A DNA stretch of 64,000 bases from Clostridioides difficile (lineage in GTDB: Bacteria > Bacillota > Clostridia > Peptostreptococcales > Peptostreptococcaceae): the NCBI RefSeq assembly GCF_001299635.1, contig NZ_JRHN01000043.1, positions 146,314 to 210,313 on the forward strand, written 5' to 3'. Made by a program: the position numbers and the translations under genes. This document shows, in pieces, positions 46,851-56,496 of the stretch. Below the pieces are notes generated by a model. It made no database searches. It was not told the DNA's origin and worked only from the letters and a program-made list of their open reading frames with translations. Numbering within the stretch: position 1 is the stretch's first letter; every line of letters begins with the position of its first letter.

Positions 46851-47212
46851 AAGTTTACCTCTCTTCTTTATAGTAATCTTCCTGTTTTTCCATAACTTTT
46901 ATTATATCATAAATATCATACTTTTTTGTTTTATAAATTTTTAATAGTAATATCTTAATTACATATACTTTTCAATTTTTACCAAGCTAAGTATATAAAC
47001 AGTAATTTAGAAACCATATATTATTAAATTTTATTAAAAAAATAATAAACATCACTTTTAATCTCTTTTACAGATTACATAATAATCTACATTATATGTA
47101 AAAATAATAGTAATTAAACTATTAAACAAAAAAATTTGGCTATTTTACACATTTAATAGAATAAAAAAATTTGATACTATATAATTAAAATTTAAATATT
47201 AAGGAGAACACA
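46851..47212. other. Non-coding divergent gap
   Basis: 362 A+T-rich bases between prmA (minus) and the ABC ATPase (plus), expected to hold both promoters. A TATAAT lies ~30 nt before the ATPase ATG, but no good -35 fits it. Confidence 0.4.
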
Positions 47213-48322
47213 ATGTCTGAAGTAATCTTAAAAAATATATCAAAACTTTACTCTAATGGATTTAATGCAGTAAAAAATATAAATATAGATATCAATGATA
47301 AAGAATTTATCGTTTTAGTAGGTCCATCTGGTTGTGGTAAATCAACCACACTTAGAATGATTGCTGGTCTTGAAGAAATCTCTGAAGGAGAATTATACAT
47401 TGGAGATAAACTAGTCAATGATATAGAACCAAAAGATAGAGATATAGCTATGGTTTTTCAAAACTATGCTCTGTATCCACATTTATCAGTTTATGAAAAT
47501 ATGGCATTTGCACTTAAACTTAGAAAATTATCCAAAGATGAGATAGACAAAAAAGTTAAAGAAGCTGCTAAAATATTAGATTTAACGCCTCTTTTAAATA
47601 AAAAACCTAAAACATTATCTGGAGGACAGAGACAAAGGGTTGCATTAGGGCGTGCAATAGTTAGAAATCCTAAGGTATTCTTAATGGATGAACCCCTATC
47701 CAACTTAGATGCAAAACTTAGAACTGCCATGAGAACAGAGATAACTAAACTTCACCAACAGCTTGGAACTACATTTATCTATGTAACACATGACCAAGTT
47801 GAAGCTATGACTATGGCTGATAGAATTGTTGTAATGAAAGATGGAGTAGTTCAACAAATTGCAACTCCACAAGATGTATATGATTATCCAGCTAATATAT
47901 TTGTTGCAGGATTTATTGGAGCACCACAGATGAATTTTATTGATGTAATATTAATAGAGGAGAACAATGAAATCTATGCACAAAATGAAAATATTAAACT
48001 TAAATTGAATAAGGAAAAACACTACAATTTAATAAAAGACAATTATATTAATAATGAAGTCGTTATAGGTATCAGACCAGAAGATATTCATGTAGAAGAT
48101 GCTTTTATTAAATCCAACCCAGATACTTGTTTTAAATCAAAGATTGAAATAAAAGAACTTATGGGAGCAGAAACTTATGCTCACTTAAAATTAGGTGAAA
48201 ATACGATAACAATTAGATTTGATAGTAAAAACAGAATTAATGTTGGTGATGACTTAACACTTTCAGTTGATAACAGTAGAATACACATATTTGACAAAGA
48301 AACTACTTTAGCTATAAGATAA
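47213..48322 (+). CDS. Sugar ABC transporter ATP-binding protein (MsmX/UgpC/MalK type)
   Basis: 369 residues. Walker A GPSGCGKSTTLRMIAG (~37-52), signature LSGGQRQRVALGRAIVR, Walker B VFLMDEPLSNLD, and a C-terminal TOBE domain (~240-369). No permease or binding protein is adjacent, so it may serve several distant sugar importers, as MsmX does in Bacillus. AAGGAG precedes the ATG. A PucR-type regulator follows 29 nt downstream. Confidence 0.93.
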   Translation: MSEVILKNISKLYSNGFNAVKNINIDINDKEFIVLVGPSGCGKSTTLRMIAGLEEISEGELYIGDKLVNDIEPKDRDIAMVFQNYALYPHLSVYENMAFALKLRKLSKDEIDKKVKEAAKILDLTPLLNKKPKTLSGGQRQRVALGRAIVRNPKVFLMDEPLSNLDAKLRTAMRTEITKLHQQLGTTFIYVTHDQVEAMTMADRIVVMKDGVVQQIATPQDVYDYPANIFVAGFIGAPQMNFIDVILIEENNEIYAQNENIKLKLNKEKHYNLIKDNYINNEVVIGIRPEDIHVEDAFIKSNPDTCFKSKIEIKELMGAETYAHLKLGENTITIRFDSKNRINVGDDLTLSVDNSRIHIFDKETTLAIR

Positions 48323-48351
48323 GAATATAATCTTATTTTTAAGGAGACTTT

Positions 48352-49119
48352 ATGGAAGATTTAAAAAGTTTTTTAGAAAGACAACTTAATAAAAAAATAA
48401 ATATCTATCCGTATGAAAATCAAAGTTTAAATTCTAATAGCAATTTAATTACTTTCAACAATACTATTTATGTTGTTGATTTTCTAGTTGAAAATAATCT
48501 CGACAATCTAAAAGGTAACTTTTATTTAATTTATCAGTCTCATATAGATTTTGAATATCTAAAAAATATTTTTTATAACTTATATGATAATATAAATATA
48601 ATACAACACAATGGTTTTTTTATTATAAATTCTAAATACAACTTAGATATTAATATAACTACACAAAATATAATTGAAACTGAAACTTATCAAAGTACCT
48701 ATATTTTTTATCTTGGTGAGTTAGATAATAAATCCGATTTTAATTTTAGATTACAATTATGTTCTGACTTACTGCCTTATATTGTAAAAGATAACGCTGA
48801 AAATAAATTTTTAAATTTATTTGACCTCATTAGATATAAAACTTTTGATTTGATTAATAAAGATAATACACTCAATAAATTAATAGACTTTAATAAGATT
48901 AAATCTATTGATGAAGAACTTCTATATACAGGAATAAAGTTTATAAGTAATGATTTAAATATCTCTAAGACATCTACTAGTATGTTTTTACATAGAAACA
49001 CACTGGTGTATAGGTTGGAAAAAATCAATGAGATACTTGGATTTGATTTGAAAAATTTTGAAAATGCAATGATTTTTTATCTGAGTGTCAAATCTTATTT
49101 TCTATATAAAAAAATTTAA
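48352..49119 (+). CDS. PucR/CdaR-type HTH regulator
   Basis: 255 residues. The C-terminal ~55 residues (ISKTSTSMFLHRNTLVYRLEKINEILGFDLKNFENAMIFYLSVKSY) are a PucR HTH. The N-terminal ~190 residues are Asn/Ile/Asp-rich with no recognised sensor. Co-oriented with the ABC ATPase gene; likely controls it or a sugar-uptake set. AAGGAG precedes the ATG. Confidence 0.8.
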   Translation: MEDLKSFLERQLNKKINIYPYENQSLNSNSNLITFNNTIYVVDFLVENNLDNLKGNFYLIYQSHIDFEYLKNIFYNLYDNINIIQHNGFFIINSKYNLDINITTQNIIETETYQSTYIFYLGELDNKSDFNFRLQLCSDLLPYIVKDNAENKFLNLFDLIRYKTFDLINKDNTLNKLIDFNKIKSIDEELLYTGIKFISNDLNISKTSTSMFLHRNTLVYRLEKINEILGFDLKNFENAMIFYLSVKSYFLYKKI

Positions 49120-49126
49120 GTACTAA

Positions 49127-49172
49127 ATTAAGCAGAACTCCAAAACATTAGTTCAAAGTTCTGCTTAATTTT
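49127..49172 (+). terminator. Terminator of the ABC ATPase/regulator operon
   Basis: 13-bp arms ATTAAGCAGAACT/AGTTCTGCTTAAT (49127-49139, 49157-49169) followed by TTTTA, just after the regulator stop. Confidence 0.85.
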
Positions 49173-49305
49173 AATTTATAATATTGTATACTTATTAAGT
49201 ATTCTTTATTTAAAAGCTTGAAGTTTATAAATATCAATCACTCATGTTTTACAAACAATATTTTCAAGTGTGTAAAACACTAGACTTATTAAATCCATAA
49301 ATCTA

Positions 49306-50679
49306 CTATTTTACTGTTCTTAATTCTTTCTTTAAAACAAAATTCAATAAAAAACTTATTGTACCTAAAACCACCATAACATAACCTAATATTTGAAATT
49401 GAGCTGATGTTATACTTGCTTCAAATACCATTCCAAGTAAAACTGTTGCTAAAATAGAACCTAAATAACGACTAGTTTGAAATAGACCTGAAGCTGTCCC
49501 TATACTGTCAGAAGGGCTTTCTTTAAACATAGAGGATTGTAATGCCACATTCCCAACTCCATAGCTAATACCTGCCAATGATAAAATAATGCCCTTTCCT
49601 ATTACTGGTATATGAACAAAAACTATTGAAAGAAGTACTGCACTAATCAACATAAAAATTGATGACATCATCAGAGGCAATCTAGTACCAGATTTGTCTA
49701 TCCATCTTCCAGTTAATGGAGATATAAATATACCTATACCAGACATAAATAACATAAATAACCCAGTCGATTTTGCACTATAATGTAGTGCATCTTGAAA
49801 GTAACTAGGAAGACCAAAAAACAAAATATAATTAAAGAAATTTAATATAATAAACTGTAAATAGACCTTTGACAGCTTAGGATTATTTACAAATAACCTA
49901 ATATCTATAAATGGTAATTTTGTTCTAAGCTCATGCCAAATAAAAATACACATCAATATTACACCAAATACAAGTTGTTCTAAATTAAGAGACTCCTTCA
50001 TAGATAACAAGAATAGTAATAGAAAAATCATTGCAATTGAAAATATAAGTATACCAATAATATCTAATCTCGATAATACATTTTTTAAAGTCTCTTTTAT
50101 ACAGTTCTTCTCTTTTGTTTCTTTTGGAAATAAAAAATATCCTAGACATATAGAAACCATAACAATAGGTATGTTGACAAGAAATATAGCATGCCATCCA
50201 CCTAAATCCAATAATAAACCTCCTAATGTTGGTCCTAACCCTGCTGTAGTTGAAGCAAAGATAGTTAAAACGGCTAGCGCAGAAGATTGTCTTTCCTTTA
50301 TATTATTTTGTATAAGAGCAACCCCAGATGGATATAGGGTACTTGTTCCAATAGCCTGAATTACTCCTATAAAAATCAATATAAAAAATGATTGAACAAA
50401 TGGTACTATAGATGCTGACAAAATCACAAGTATCAAACCACTCAAAAACAAGACTTTCCTACCTATTAAATCTCCTATCTTCCCTGAAACTGGTTGTGCA
50501 ATGGCACTAGCCAAATAAAACGCTGAAACAATCCACGATACAGTTGTAAAACTAATATGAAAATCATTTTGTATACTATGTAAAGCAAGTGAAATCATAG
50601 ATGAATTAAGAGGATTAAGCATAGTTCCTGAACCTATTGCTATCAAAAAAAGTGTTCTTCTAGCAGTTATCTTACTCAT
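49306..50679 (-). CDS. MFS multidrug transporter (EmrB/QacA-type)
   Basis: 457 residues, about 12-14 helices. Motif A GKIGDLIGRKVLFLSG (~65-80), motif C region GLGPTLGGLLLDLGGW, and the start NPLNSSMISLALHSIQNDF characteristic of DHA2 exporters. GGAGGC precedes the ATG. Follows the glucokinase gene by 32 nt in one unit. Substrate unknown. Confidence 0.87.
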   Translation of the reverse strand: MSKITARRTLFLIAIGSGTMLNPLNSSMISLALHSIQNDFHISFTTVSWIVSAFYLASAIAQPVSGKIGDLIGRKVLFLSGLILVILSASIVPFVQSFFILIFIGVIQAIGTSTLYPSGVALIQNNIKERQSSALAVLTIFASTTAGLGPTLGGLLLDLGGWHAIFLVNIPIVMVSICLGYFLFPKETKEKNCIKETLKNVLSRLDIIGILIFSIAMIFLLLFLLSMKESLNLEQLVFGVILMCIFIWHELRTKLPFIDIRLFVNNPKLSKVYLQFIILNFFNYILFFGLPSYFQDALHYSAKSTGLFMLFMSGIGIFISPLTGRWIDKSGTRLPLMMSSIFMLISAVLLSIVFVHIPVIGKGIILSLAGISYGVGNVALQSSMFKESPSDSIGTASGLFQTSRYLGSILATVLLGMVFEASITSAQFQILGYVMVVLGTISFLLNFVLKKELRTVK

Positions 50680-50711
50680 ATATCATGCCTCCAGTAAGCA
50701 ACTCCTTTACC

Positions 50712-51647
50712 TTATAAAAAAGCAGCTCCTATAATTCCTGCGTCTGAGCCTAAAGTTGCACATGTAATTGTAGCTATATCTTCTTTTTTGTACAATACAA
50801 ATTTTCTTACTAAGTCCTCTATTCCATCGAGTATTATATCACTAGCTTTAGAAATACCTCCACCGATAGATATAATTTCTGGGTCTAAAGAATTTATTGT
50901 ATTTGCAAAAGTTTTAGCTAAATACTCCTTAAATCGATTTATTACTTCAATTGCAACTTCATCATTTTCCCTATATGAATCAAACACCATCTTTGCATTT
51001 ATATTTTCTAAATGTCCTTCTGCTAAATTTAAAATCATACTTTCTCGTCCTTCTTGTATCAACTTCTGAGAATACTTTATAATTGCAGTTGCAGAACAAA
51101 AAGTTTCTACACAACCATTATTTCCACAATTACAATCAAAATAGTTTTCTCCTATAATTTGATGACCTATTTCTGAGCCTAATCCATGTGCTCCAGAAAA
51201 AACTTTTTGATTAATTACTATTCCTCCACCTACACCAGTTCCTAAAGTATATAAAACACCAACATCAGCACCCTTCATGCTTCCAAATTTAGCTTCTCCA
51301 AGTGCTGCTACTGTTGCATCATTTTCTCCATGAATTTCAACCTCTGGAAAGATTCTTTTTAGTTCATTATTAAAATCTTTTCCATCCCATTTTAAATTTA
51401 CACATGTTACTAAACCATCTTTATTTATAAATCCAGGTACTCCAAATCCAATAGATTTTATATTGCTAATAGTAAGCTCATTCTCTTCTAACAACTTATC
51501 AATCATTACTTTTATGTCATTAAGTATTCCTTCAAAACCTTTTTCAATAACAGTTTTACATTCTGACCTAAAAAGTATCTTTCCATTATTATCAACTACA
51601 CCTGCTTGTATACCTGTTCCACCTATATCTACACCTATATAATACAT
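50712..51647 (-). CDS. ROK-family glucokinase
   Basis: 312 residues. Phosphate loop GVDIGGTGIQAG (~5-16), catalytic region HGENDATVAALGEA, zinc motif CNCGNNGCVE and EIGHQI. Phosphorylates glucose or a related sugar. ATG at 51645-51647 after AAAGGTG; a longer frame has no site. Promoter candidate at 51704-51732. Possible supplier with the nearby sugar-ABC ATPase. Confidence 0.92.
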   Translation of the reverse strand: MYYIGVDIGGTGIQAGVVDNNGKILFRSECKTVIEKGFEGILNDIKVMIDKLLEENELTISNIKSIGFGVPGFINKDGLVTCVNLKWDGKDFNNELKRIFPEVEIHGENDATVAALGEAKFGSMKGADVGVLYTLGTGVGGGIVINQKVFSGAHGLGSEIGHQIIGENYFDCNCGNNGCVETFCSATAIIKYSQKLIQEGRESMILNLAEGHLENINAKMVFDSYRENDEVAIEVINRFKEYLAKTFANTINSLDPEIISIGGGISKASDIILDGIEDLVRKFVLYKKEDIATITCATLGSDAGIIGAAFL

Positions 51648-51703
51648 CCTTTTCACCTTTCTCTTTTGAATCATTTAATTTTGCTCTATATTTTATTATA
51701 TAT

Positions 51704-51732
51704 ATAGTATATTAAAATGTGACACTATGCAA
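51704..51732 (-). promoter_or_regulatory. Promoter candidate of the glucokinase-MFS unit
   Basis: -35 TTGCAT (51727-51732), 17-bp spacer, -10 TACTAT (51704-51709), ~57 nt upstream of the ATG. Confidence 0.45.
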
Positions 51733-51760
51733 ATTTTTCATAACAACTTATACACAAAGT

Positions 51761-51801
51761 AAAAACATCTTCCCATAGTATATTTTTACTATGAGAAGAT
51801 G
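51761..51801 (-). terminator. Terminator upstream of the glucokinase gene
   Basis: On the minus strand CATCTTCTCATAGTA pairs with TACTATGGGAAGATG (one G-U) followed by TTTTT. It would end the transcript that starts near 52384. Confidence 0.75.
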
Positions 51802-52243
51802 CCTATTTTATTAATTATTTTAATTTGTTAAGCGTTCAAAACAAACTATATCTAAAACAAGTATTTTAAGTCTTTATATCTACTTATTTTTTATCTACAA
51901 CATTATTTATAACTAAATATCAAACAAATCTTAAGTATGCCTTTTAGTAGATAGAATTTGACTTTCTACACAACATATGCATACTTCTTTACATATATCT
52001 AGCTAGATACATATTTCTTTACATACATATCTAGTACAATAAATAATAATACATACATATTTCTTTACACATATACATATTAAAATCAATTTACAACTAA
52101 CTTTTCATAACTGAATTATAATCAGATAAATCTTTTGTAAAAATATTAATTTATACTATACAAAAGATTTAAAAATTAGATACCTTGTCTATAGAATATT
52201 ACTATTTTACTATTAAAGGTTTAAGTCTAGGTAATTACAATAA
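51802..52243. other. Non-coding 3' region of the small-ORF transcript
   Basis: About 440 bases with no open frame with a ribosome binding site. Besides the repeat, an 11-bp inverted pair AAATCTTTTGT/ACAAAAGATTT (52128-52170) is present without a T-run. Confidence 0.45.
51981..52080. repeat. Degenerate tandem repeat around TTCTTTACATACATAT
   Basis: Three copies of a TTCTTTACA(C/T)A(T/C)A core at 51985, 52015 and 52061, two followed by TCTAG, embedded in ATACATAT units. It lies in the non-coding 3' half of the small-ORF transcript. Confidence 0.55.
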
Positions 52244-52360
52244 TTATCCCAGCTCGTGAGTTTTTCCAGTACTTAATATAGCACTAAAAGTATCTAATTT
52301 TATCTTACATATTATAATTGAGCTTTCTTCATCATTTGGCAGTGCCACATCCGTTCCCAC
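52244..52360 (-). CDS. Candidate 38-codon small protein, unknown function
   Basis: GTG at 52358-52360 lies 8 nt after AAGGGG; the frame reads MGTDVALPNDEESSIIICKI... and ends ...STGKTHELG. An in-frame GTG at 52369 would add three residues but is too close to the ribosome binding site. Composition looks protein-like (mixed charged and beta-prone). No family is recognised. The strong promoter at 52391-52419 is placed ~25 nt upstream. It could be a real short protein or the translated 5' part of a regulatory RNA. Confidence 0.5.
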   Translation of the reverse strand: MGTDVALPNDEESSIIICKIKLDTFSAILSTGKTHELG

Positions 52361-52390
52361 TGGAATCACCCCTTTCTGTTGTTTGATTAT

Positions 52391-52419
52391 ATTATAGCAT
52401 ATTATATATTTGGGGACAA
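52391..52419 (-). promoter_or_regulatory. Strong sigma-A-type promoter of the small-ORF transcript
   Basis: -35 TTGTCC (52414-52419), exactly 17-bp spacer, consensus -10 TATAAT (52391-52396). Confidence 0.7.
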
Positions 52420-52466
52420 GTATTTTTCAGAAAATTATTTATATTCAGTTTTTATTCTCCCCCATA

Positions 52467-52556
52467 AAAATAGCCAATATAAAAATCATACTATCTCCAT
52501 TGAAAATCTCTTAAATAGATAAGATTTCAGAAATACGATTATATATTGGCCATTTT
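52467..52556 (-). terminator. Structured terminator after dnaJ
   Basis: Outer arms AAAATGGCCAATATA / TATATTGGCTATTTT (52542-52556, 52467-52481) with an inner hairpin GAAATCTTATCTATTTAAGAGATTTTC-like region, then a T-rich tail. It starts directly after the dnaJ stop. Confidence 0.7.
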
Positions 52557-52558
52557 AA

Positions 52559-53713
52559 TTACTTTTTCTTAAACATATCTTCTATTTTCTGCCCGAATGT
52601 TTTTTTCTTTTCGTGGACGTTCGACCCACACTCCTTCGCAAATTCCTTTAACAGGTCTTTTTGCTTGTCATTTAATTTTTTAGGAATTTCAACTACAACT
52701 TTAACATACTGGTCTCCTCTTGAATTACCTCTAATTCTAGGGATTCCTTTTTCTTTAAGTCTAAATACAGTTCCAGTTTGTGTTCCTTCTGGCACGCTAT
52801 ATTTAACTTTTCCATCCAAAGTAGGTACTTCTATCTCATCACCTAAAGTTGCTTGAACAAATGTAATTGGCATTTCAAAGTAAATATCATTTCCATCCCT
52901 AGTAAATAGTGGATGTGACTTAACATTAACTACGATATATAAGTCTCCTCTTGGAGCACCTTTTTCTCCTACCTCACCTTGACCAGAAAGTTTTATCATT
53001 TGACCATCATCTATACCTGCAGGTATGTCTACTTCTATAGTCTTAACTTTTCTTGTATTTCCAGTTCCATGACATTTACTACATGGAGATTCAATAACTT
53101 CTCCAGTTCCATTACAAGCACTACAAGGTCTTGAACTTGCTATATTACCAAATGGAGTTCTTTGAACAGTTCTAACTTGACCAGTTCCATTACAAGTTGA
53201 ACAAGTTTTCTTTGATGTACCTGGTTTTGCTCCAGTTCCACTACATTCTTCACACTCTTCACTTCTGTTTACTTTTATAGACATCTTTTTACCAAATGCA
53301 GCTTCTTCAAAAGATATAGTGACACTTTGTCTTATATCCGCACCACGTTGAGGACCTCTTCTTCTCTGTCTTCCACCTCCGAAGCCTCCTCCAAACATGT
53401 CTCCAAATATGTCTCCAAACATATCTTCAAAACCACCAAAGCCTTGACCGCCAAATCCTCCTTGACCGCCAAAACCGCCTTGACCATTTAGCCCATCATG
53501 CCCAAACTGGTCGTAAGTTTTTCTCTTTGTATCATCTGATAGTACTTCATAAGCTTCATTTATCTCTTTAAACTTTTCTTCTGCTTCTTTATCGCCAGGA
53601 TTTCTATCTGGATGGTACTTCATTGCTAATTTTCTATAAGCTTTTTTTATCTCTTGAGCTTCTGCACCTTTACTGATGCCTAAGACTTCATAATAATCCC
53701 TTTTTGTACTCAA
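52559..53713 (-). CDS. dnaJ: Chaperone DnaJ
   Basis: 384 residues. J-domain with HPD ([10 protein letters not shown]), Gly/Phe-rich linker ([17 protein letters not shown]), four CxxCxGxG zinc repeats ([32 protein letters not shown]) and C-terminal client-binding domains. Start is TTG (53711-53713) after AAGGTGGTG; no ATG fits. A hairpin separates it from dnaK. Confidence 0.98.
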   Translation of the reverse strand: MSTKRDYYEVLGISKGAEAQEIKKAYRKLAMKYHPDRNPGDKEAEEKFKEINEAYEVLSDDTKRKTYDQFGHDGLNGQGGFGGQGGFGGQGFGGFEDMFGDIFGDMFGGGFGGGRQRRRGPQRGADIRQSVTISFEEAAFGKKMSIKVNRSEECEECSGTGAKPGTSKKTCSTCNGTGQVRTVQRTPFGNIASSRPCSACNGTGEVIESPCSKCHGTGNTRKVKTIEVDIPAGIDDGQMIKLSGQGEVGEKGAPRGDLYIVVNVKSHPLFTRDGNDIYFEMPITFVQATLGDEIEVPTLDGKVKYSVPEGTQTGTVFRLKEKGIPRIRGNSRGDQYVKVVVEIPKKLNDKQKDLLKEFAKECGSNVHEKKKTFGQKIEDMFKKK

Positions 53714-53742
53714 AAATTGACACCACCTTCATTTTACAAAAC

Positions 53743-53775
53743 GATAGCTTGTAGAATAATAAACTACAAGCTATC
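53743..53775 (-). other. Intercistronic hairpin between dnaK and dnaJ
   Basis: Perfect 12-bp stem GATAGCTTGTAG/CTACAAGCTATC with a 9-nt loop and a short TTTT on the minus strand. It probably attenuates dnaJ or marks an RNA processing site. Confidence 0.65.
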
Positions 53776-53923
53776 ATTAATTCTTATATTCTACTTTAAG
53801 TTATATAATCTATGATATATTATATTCTTTATGATGTATATTGTCCATATATCTTTAACATCTATATGATTTTCATAAATCATATATTATCCAGCTATCA
53901 TTTAGTGTTACATATTATATATC

Positions 53924-55756
53924 TTATTTGTCTTCATCTACCTCTTTAAAGTCAGCATCTACTACATTGTCATCTTTAGGTCCATTGTCTTGAGCTTGTT
54001 GTTCTGCTCCTTGTGCTGCTTGTTGGTACATTTCTTGAGATACTTTTTGGAACTTAGTCATTACTTCATCTGTAGCTTTTTTAAGTTCTTCTGCTGTAGC
54101 ATCTTGTTTGTCTTTTACAGATTTCAAGTTTTCTATAGCTTTTTCTATATCTTCTTTATCACTTGAACTTATTTTATCTCCAAGTTCATTTAAAGTCTTT
54201 TCAGTTTGATATATAGTAGATTCAGCTTGGTTAAATGCTTCTATTTTTTCTTTCTTTTGTTTGTCAGCTTCTGCATTCATTTCTGCTTCTTTTATCTTTT
54301 GCTCTATCTCTGATTCTGATAGATTAGTGTTTGATGTTATAGTTATTTTTTGTTCTTTTCCTGTACCTAAGTCTTTAGCTGAAACATTAACTATACCATT
54401 TGCATCTATATCAAATGTAACTTCTATTTGAGGTATTCCTCTTTGTGCTGGTGGTATATCTGTTAATTGGAATCTTCCTAAAGTTGTATTGTCATAAGCC
54501 ATACTTCTTTCACCTTGAAGAACATGTATATCAACAGCTGTTTGATTATCAGCAGCAGTTGAGAATACTTGAGATTTCTTAGTTGGTATTGTAGTGTTTC
54601 TTTCTATTATCTTAGTCATTACATTACCCATAGTTTCTATACCAAGAGATAATGGAGTAACGTCTAGTAATAATAAATCTTTAACGTCTCCTGCTAAAAC
54701 TCCTGCTTGTATAGAAGCTCCTGCTGCAACACACTCATCAGGGTTTATACCTTTATGAGGGTCTTTTCCTATAAATTTCTTAACAGCTTCTTGTACTGCT
54801 GGTATTCTTGTAGAACCACCTACTAATAATACATCATCTATATCACCTGTAGAAAGTCCAGCATCTTGTAAAGCTCTCTTAGTTGGTTCCATAGTTTTTT
54901 CAACTAAACCTCTAGTTAATTCTTCAAATTTAGCTCTTGATAAGTCTATATTTAAGTGTTTTGGTCCTTCTGCTGTAGCAGTTATGAAAGGTAAGTTTAT
55001 GTTTGAATTCATTGTTGATGATAATTCTTTCTTAGCCTTTTCTGCTGCTTCTTTTAATCTTTGAAGAGCCATATTATCATTTCTTAAGTCTACACCTTCA
55101 GCTTTTTTGAATTCATCCGCTAAATAGTCTATTACTATTTGGTCAAAATCATCTCCACCTAATCTATTGTTACCAGCTGTAGCTAAAACTTCGAAAGTTC
55201 CATCTCCTATTTCAAGTATAGATACGTCAAAAGTTCCTCCACCTAAGTCAAATACTAATATTTTCTTTTCTTGGTCTAATTTATCCATACCATAAGCAAG
55301 AGCAGCTGCTGTTGGTTCGTTTATTATTCTCTTAACATCAAGTCCTGCTATTCTACCAGCATCTTTAGTAGCTTGTCTTTGAGCATCTGTAAAGTAAGCT
55401 GGTACTGTTATAACTGCCTCTGTTACTGTTTGTCCTAAGTAACTTTCTGCATCTGATTTTAATTTTTGTAATATTATTGCTGATATTTCTTGTGGAGTAT
55501 ATGATTTTCCATCTATATTTACTTTGTAATCAGTTCCCATATGAGTTTTTATAGAAGTTATTGTTTTATCTGCATTTGTAACTGCTTGTCTTTTTGCAGG
55601 CTCTCCAACTATTCTTTCACCATCTTTTGTAAATGCTACTACTGATGGAGTAGTTCTCATACCTTCACTATTTGCTATTATTTGTGCTTCTCCACCTTCT
55701 AATACTGCAACACATGAATTTGTTGTTCCTAAATCTATTCCTATTATTTTTCCCAT
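53924..55756 (-). CDS. dnaK: Chaperone DnaK (Hsp70)
   Basis: 610 residues. [32 protein letters not shown] and [13 protein letters not shown] are the nucleotide-binding motifs; the substrate-binding domain begins at about 380 ([16 protein letters not shown]), and the tail is Gln/Glu/Asp-rich. GGAGGAT precedes the ATG. Third gene of the hrcA operon. Confidence 0.99.
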   Translation of the reverse strand: MGKIIGIDLGTTNSCVAVLEGGEAQIIANSEGMRTTPSVVAFTKDGERIVGEPAKRQAVTNADKTITSIKTHMGTDYKVNIDGKSYTPQEISAIILQKLKSDAESYLGQTVTEAVITVPAYFTDAQRQATKDAGRIAGLDVKRIINEPTAAALAYGMDKLDQEKKILVFDLGGGTFDVSILEIGDGTFEVLATAGNNRLGGDDFDQIVIDYLADEFKKAEGVDLRNDNMALQRLKEAAEKAKKELSSTMNSNINLPFITATAEGPKHLNIDLSRAKFEELTRGLVEKTMEPTKRALQDAGLSTGDIDDVLLVGGSTRIPAVQEAVKKFIGKDPHKGINPDECVAAGASIQAGVLAGDVKDLLLLDVTPLSLGIETMGNVMTKIIERNTTIPTKKSQVFSTAADNQTAVDIHVLQGERSMAYDNTTLGRFQLTDIPPAQRGIPQIEVTFDIDANGIVNVSAKDLGTGKEQKITITSNTNLSESEIEQKIKEAEMNAEADKQKKEKIEAFNQAESTIYQTEKTLNELGDKISSSDKEDIEKAIENLKSVKDKQDATAEELKKATDEVMTKFQKVSQEMYQQAAQGAEQQAQDNGPKDDNVVDADFKEVDEDK

Positions 55757-55846
55757 GACTAAAATCCTCCTCGAGTAATTATATAATTAAGTTTTACTTA
55801 TTTGAATATTTTATATTAGGTTAAATAATCAACCTTTAATTTATAC

Positions 55847-56467
55847 TTAGCAAGAAACTTTAACCATTGAAGGTCTTATAACTTTAGTTCCTAGCTTATA
55901 TCCTTTTTGAAGTACCATTACTATTTGATTTGCTTCAACTCCATCTACACTTTCTTGCATAACTGCTAGGTGTAAATTAGGGTCAAATTCCTTAGATTCT
56001 GCTTCTATTTCTTCTACTCCAAATTTTACTAGAGTGTCCATTAACTGTTTATGTACAAGGCTTATACCCTTATACATAGTATCTTCCTTATCTTCACATG
56101 CATCTAAGGCTCTTTCCATACTATCTATAACTGGTATCAACTCAGTTATTATCTTTTCATTTGCAAACACACCTATCGTCTCTTTTTCTTGTTGAGTTCT
56201 TCTTCTGTAGTTTGCATATTCGGCTTGAAGTCTTTGATATTTATCATTTGATTCATTTAATTCGTCTTGCAATTTTTTTTCTGCTAATTTAGAATTTATA
56301 TCTGTTACATTTTCATCATCAACTTCTTTTTCATCACTTGTTTCACTTGATTCCTTACATTCTTCATTAACAATTTCCTCTTCTAACTCTACTTGAGTTT
56401 CAGATTCTTGGTTAATAGAAGTATCATTTTCTTCTTTTACTTCCTGTTGCTCATTTTTTTTATCCAA
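55847..56467 (-). CDS. grpE: Nucleotide exchange factor GrpE
   Basis: 206 residues. The N-terminal ~70 residues are strongly acidic, followed by the long coiled coil (ELNESNDKYQRLQAEYANYRRRTQQEKE) and the beta domain (GVEEIEAESKEFDPNLHLAVMQ, GYKLGTKVIRPSMVKVS). TTG start (56465-56467) 7 nt after GAGGTG. Releases ADP from DnaK. Confidence 0.97.
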   Translation of the reverse strand: MDKKNEQQEVKEENDTSINQESETQVELEEEIVNEECKESSETSDEKEVDDENVTDINSKLAEKKLQDELNESNDKYQRLQAEYANYRRRTQQEKETIGVFANEKIITELIPVIDSMERALDACEDKEDTMYKGISLVHKQLMDTLVKFGVEEIEAESKEFDPNLHLAVMQESVDGVEANQIVMVLQKGYKLGTKVIRPSMVKVSC

Positions 56468-56496
56468 GACTTTACACCTCTCAATTTAAAATTTCT

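Noticed and set aside
49246..49278. Terminator for the MFS drug exporter gene
   Set aside because: An 8-bp GTTTTACA/TGTAAAAC pair exists, but no T-run follows on the minus strand, so I do not call it.
52128..52170. Terminator for the 38-codon frame
   Set aside because: The 11-bp inverted repeat lacks a T-run on the minus strand; the hairpin at 51761-51801 is a much better candidate.
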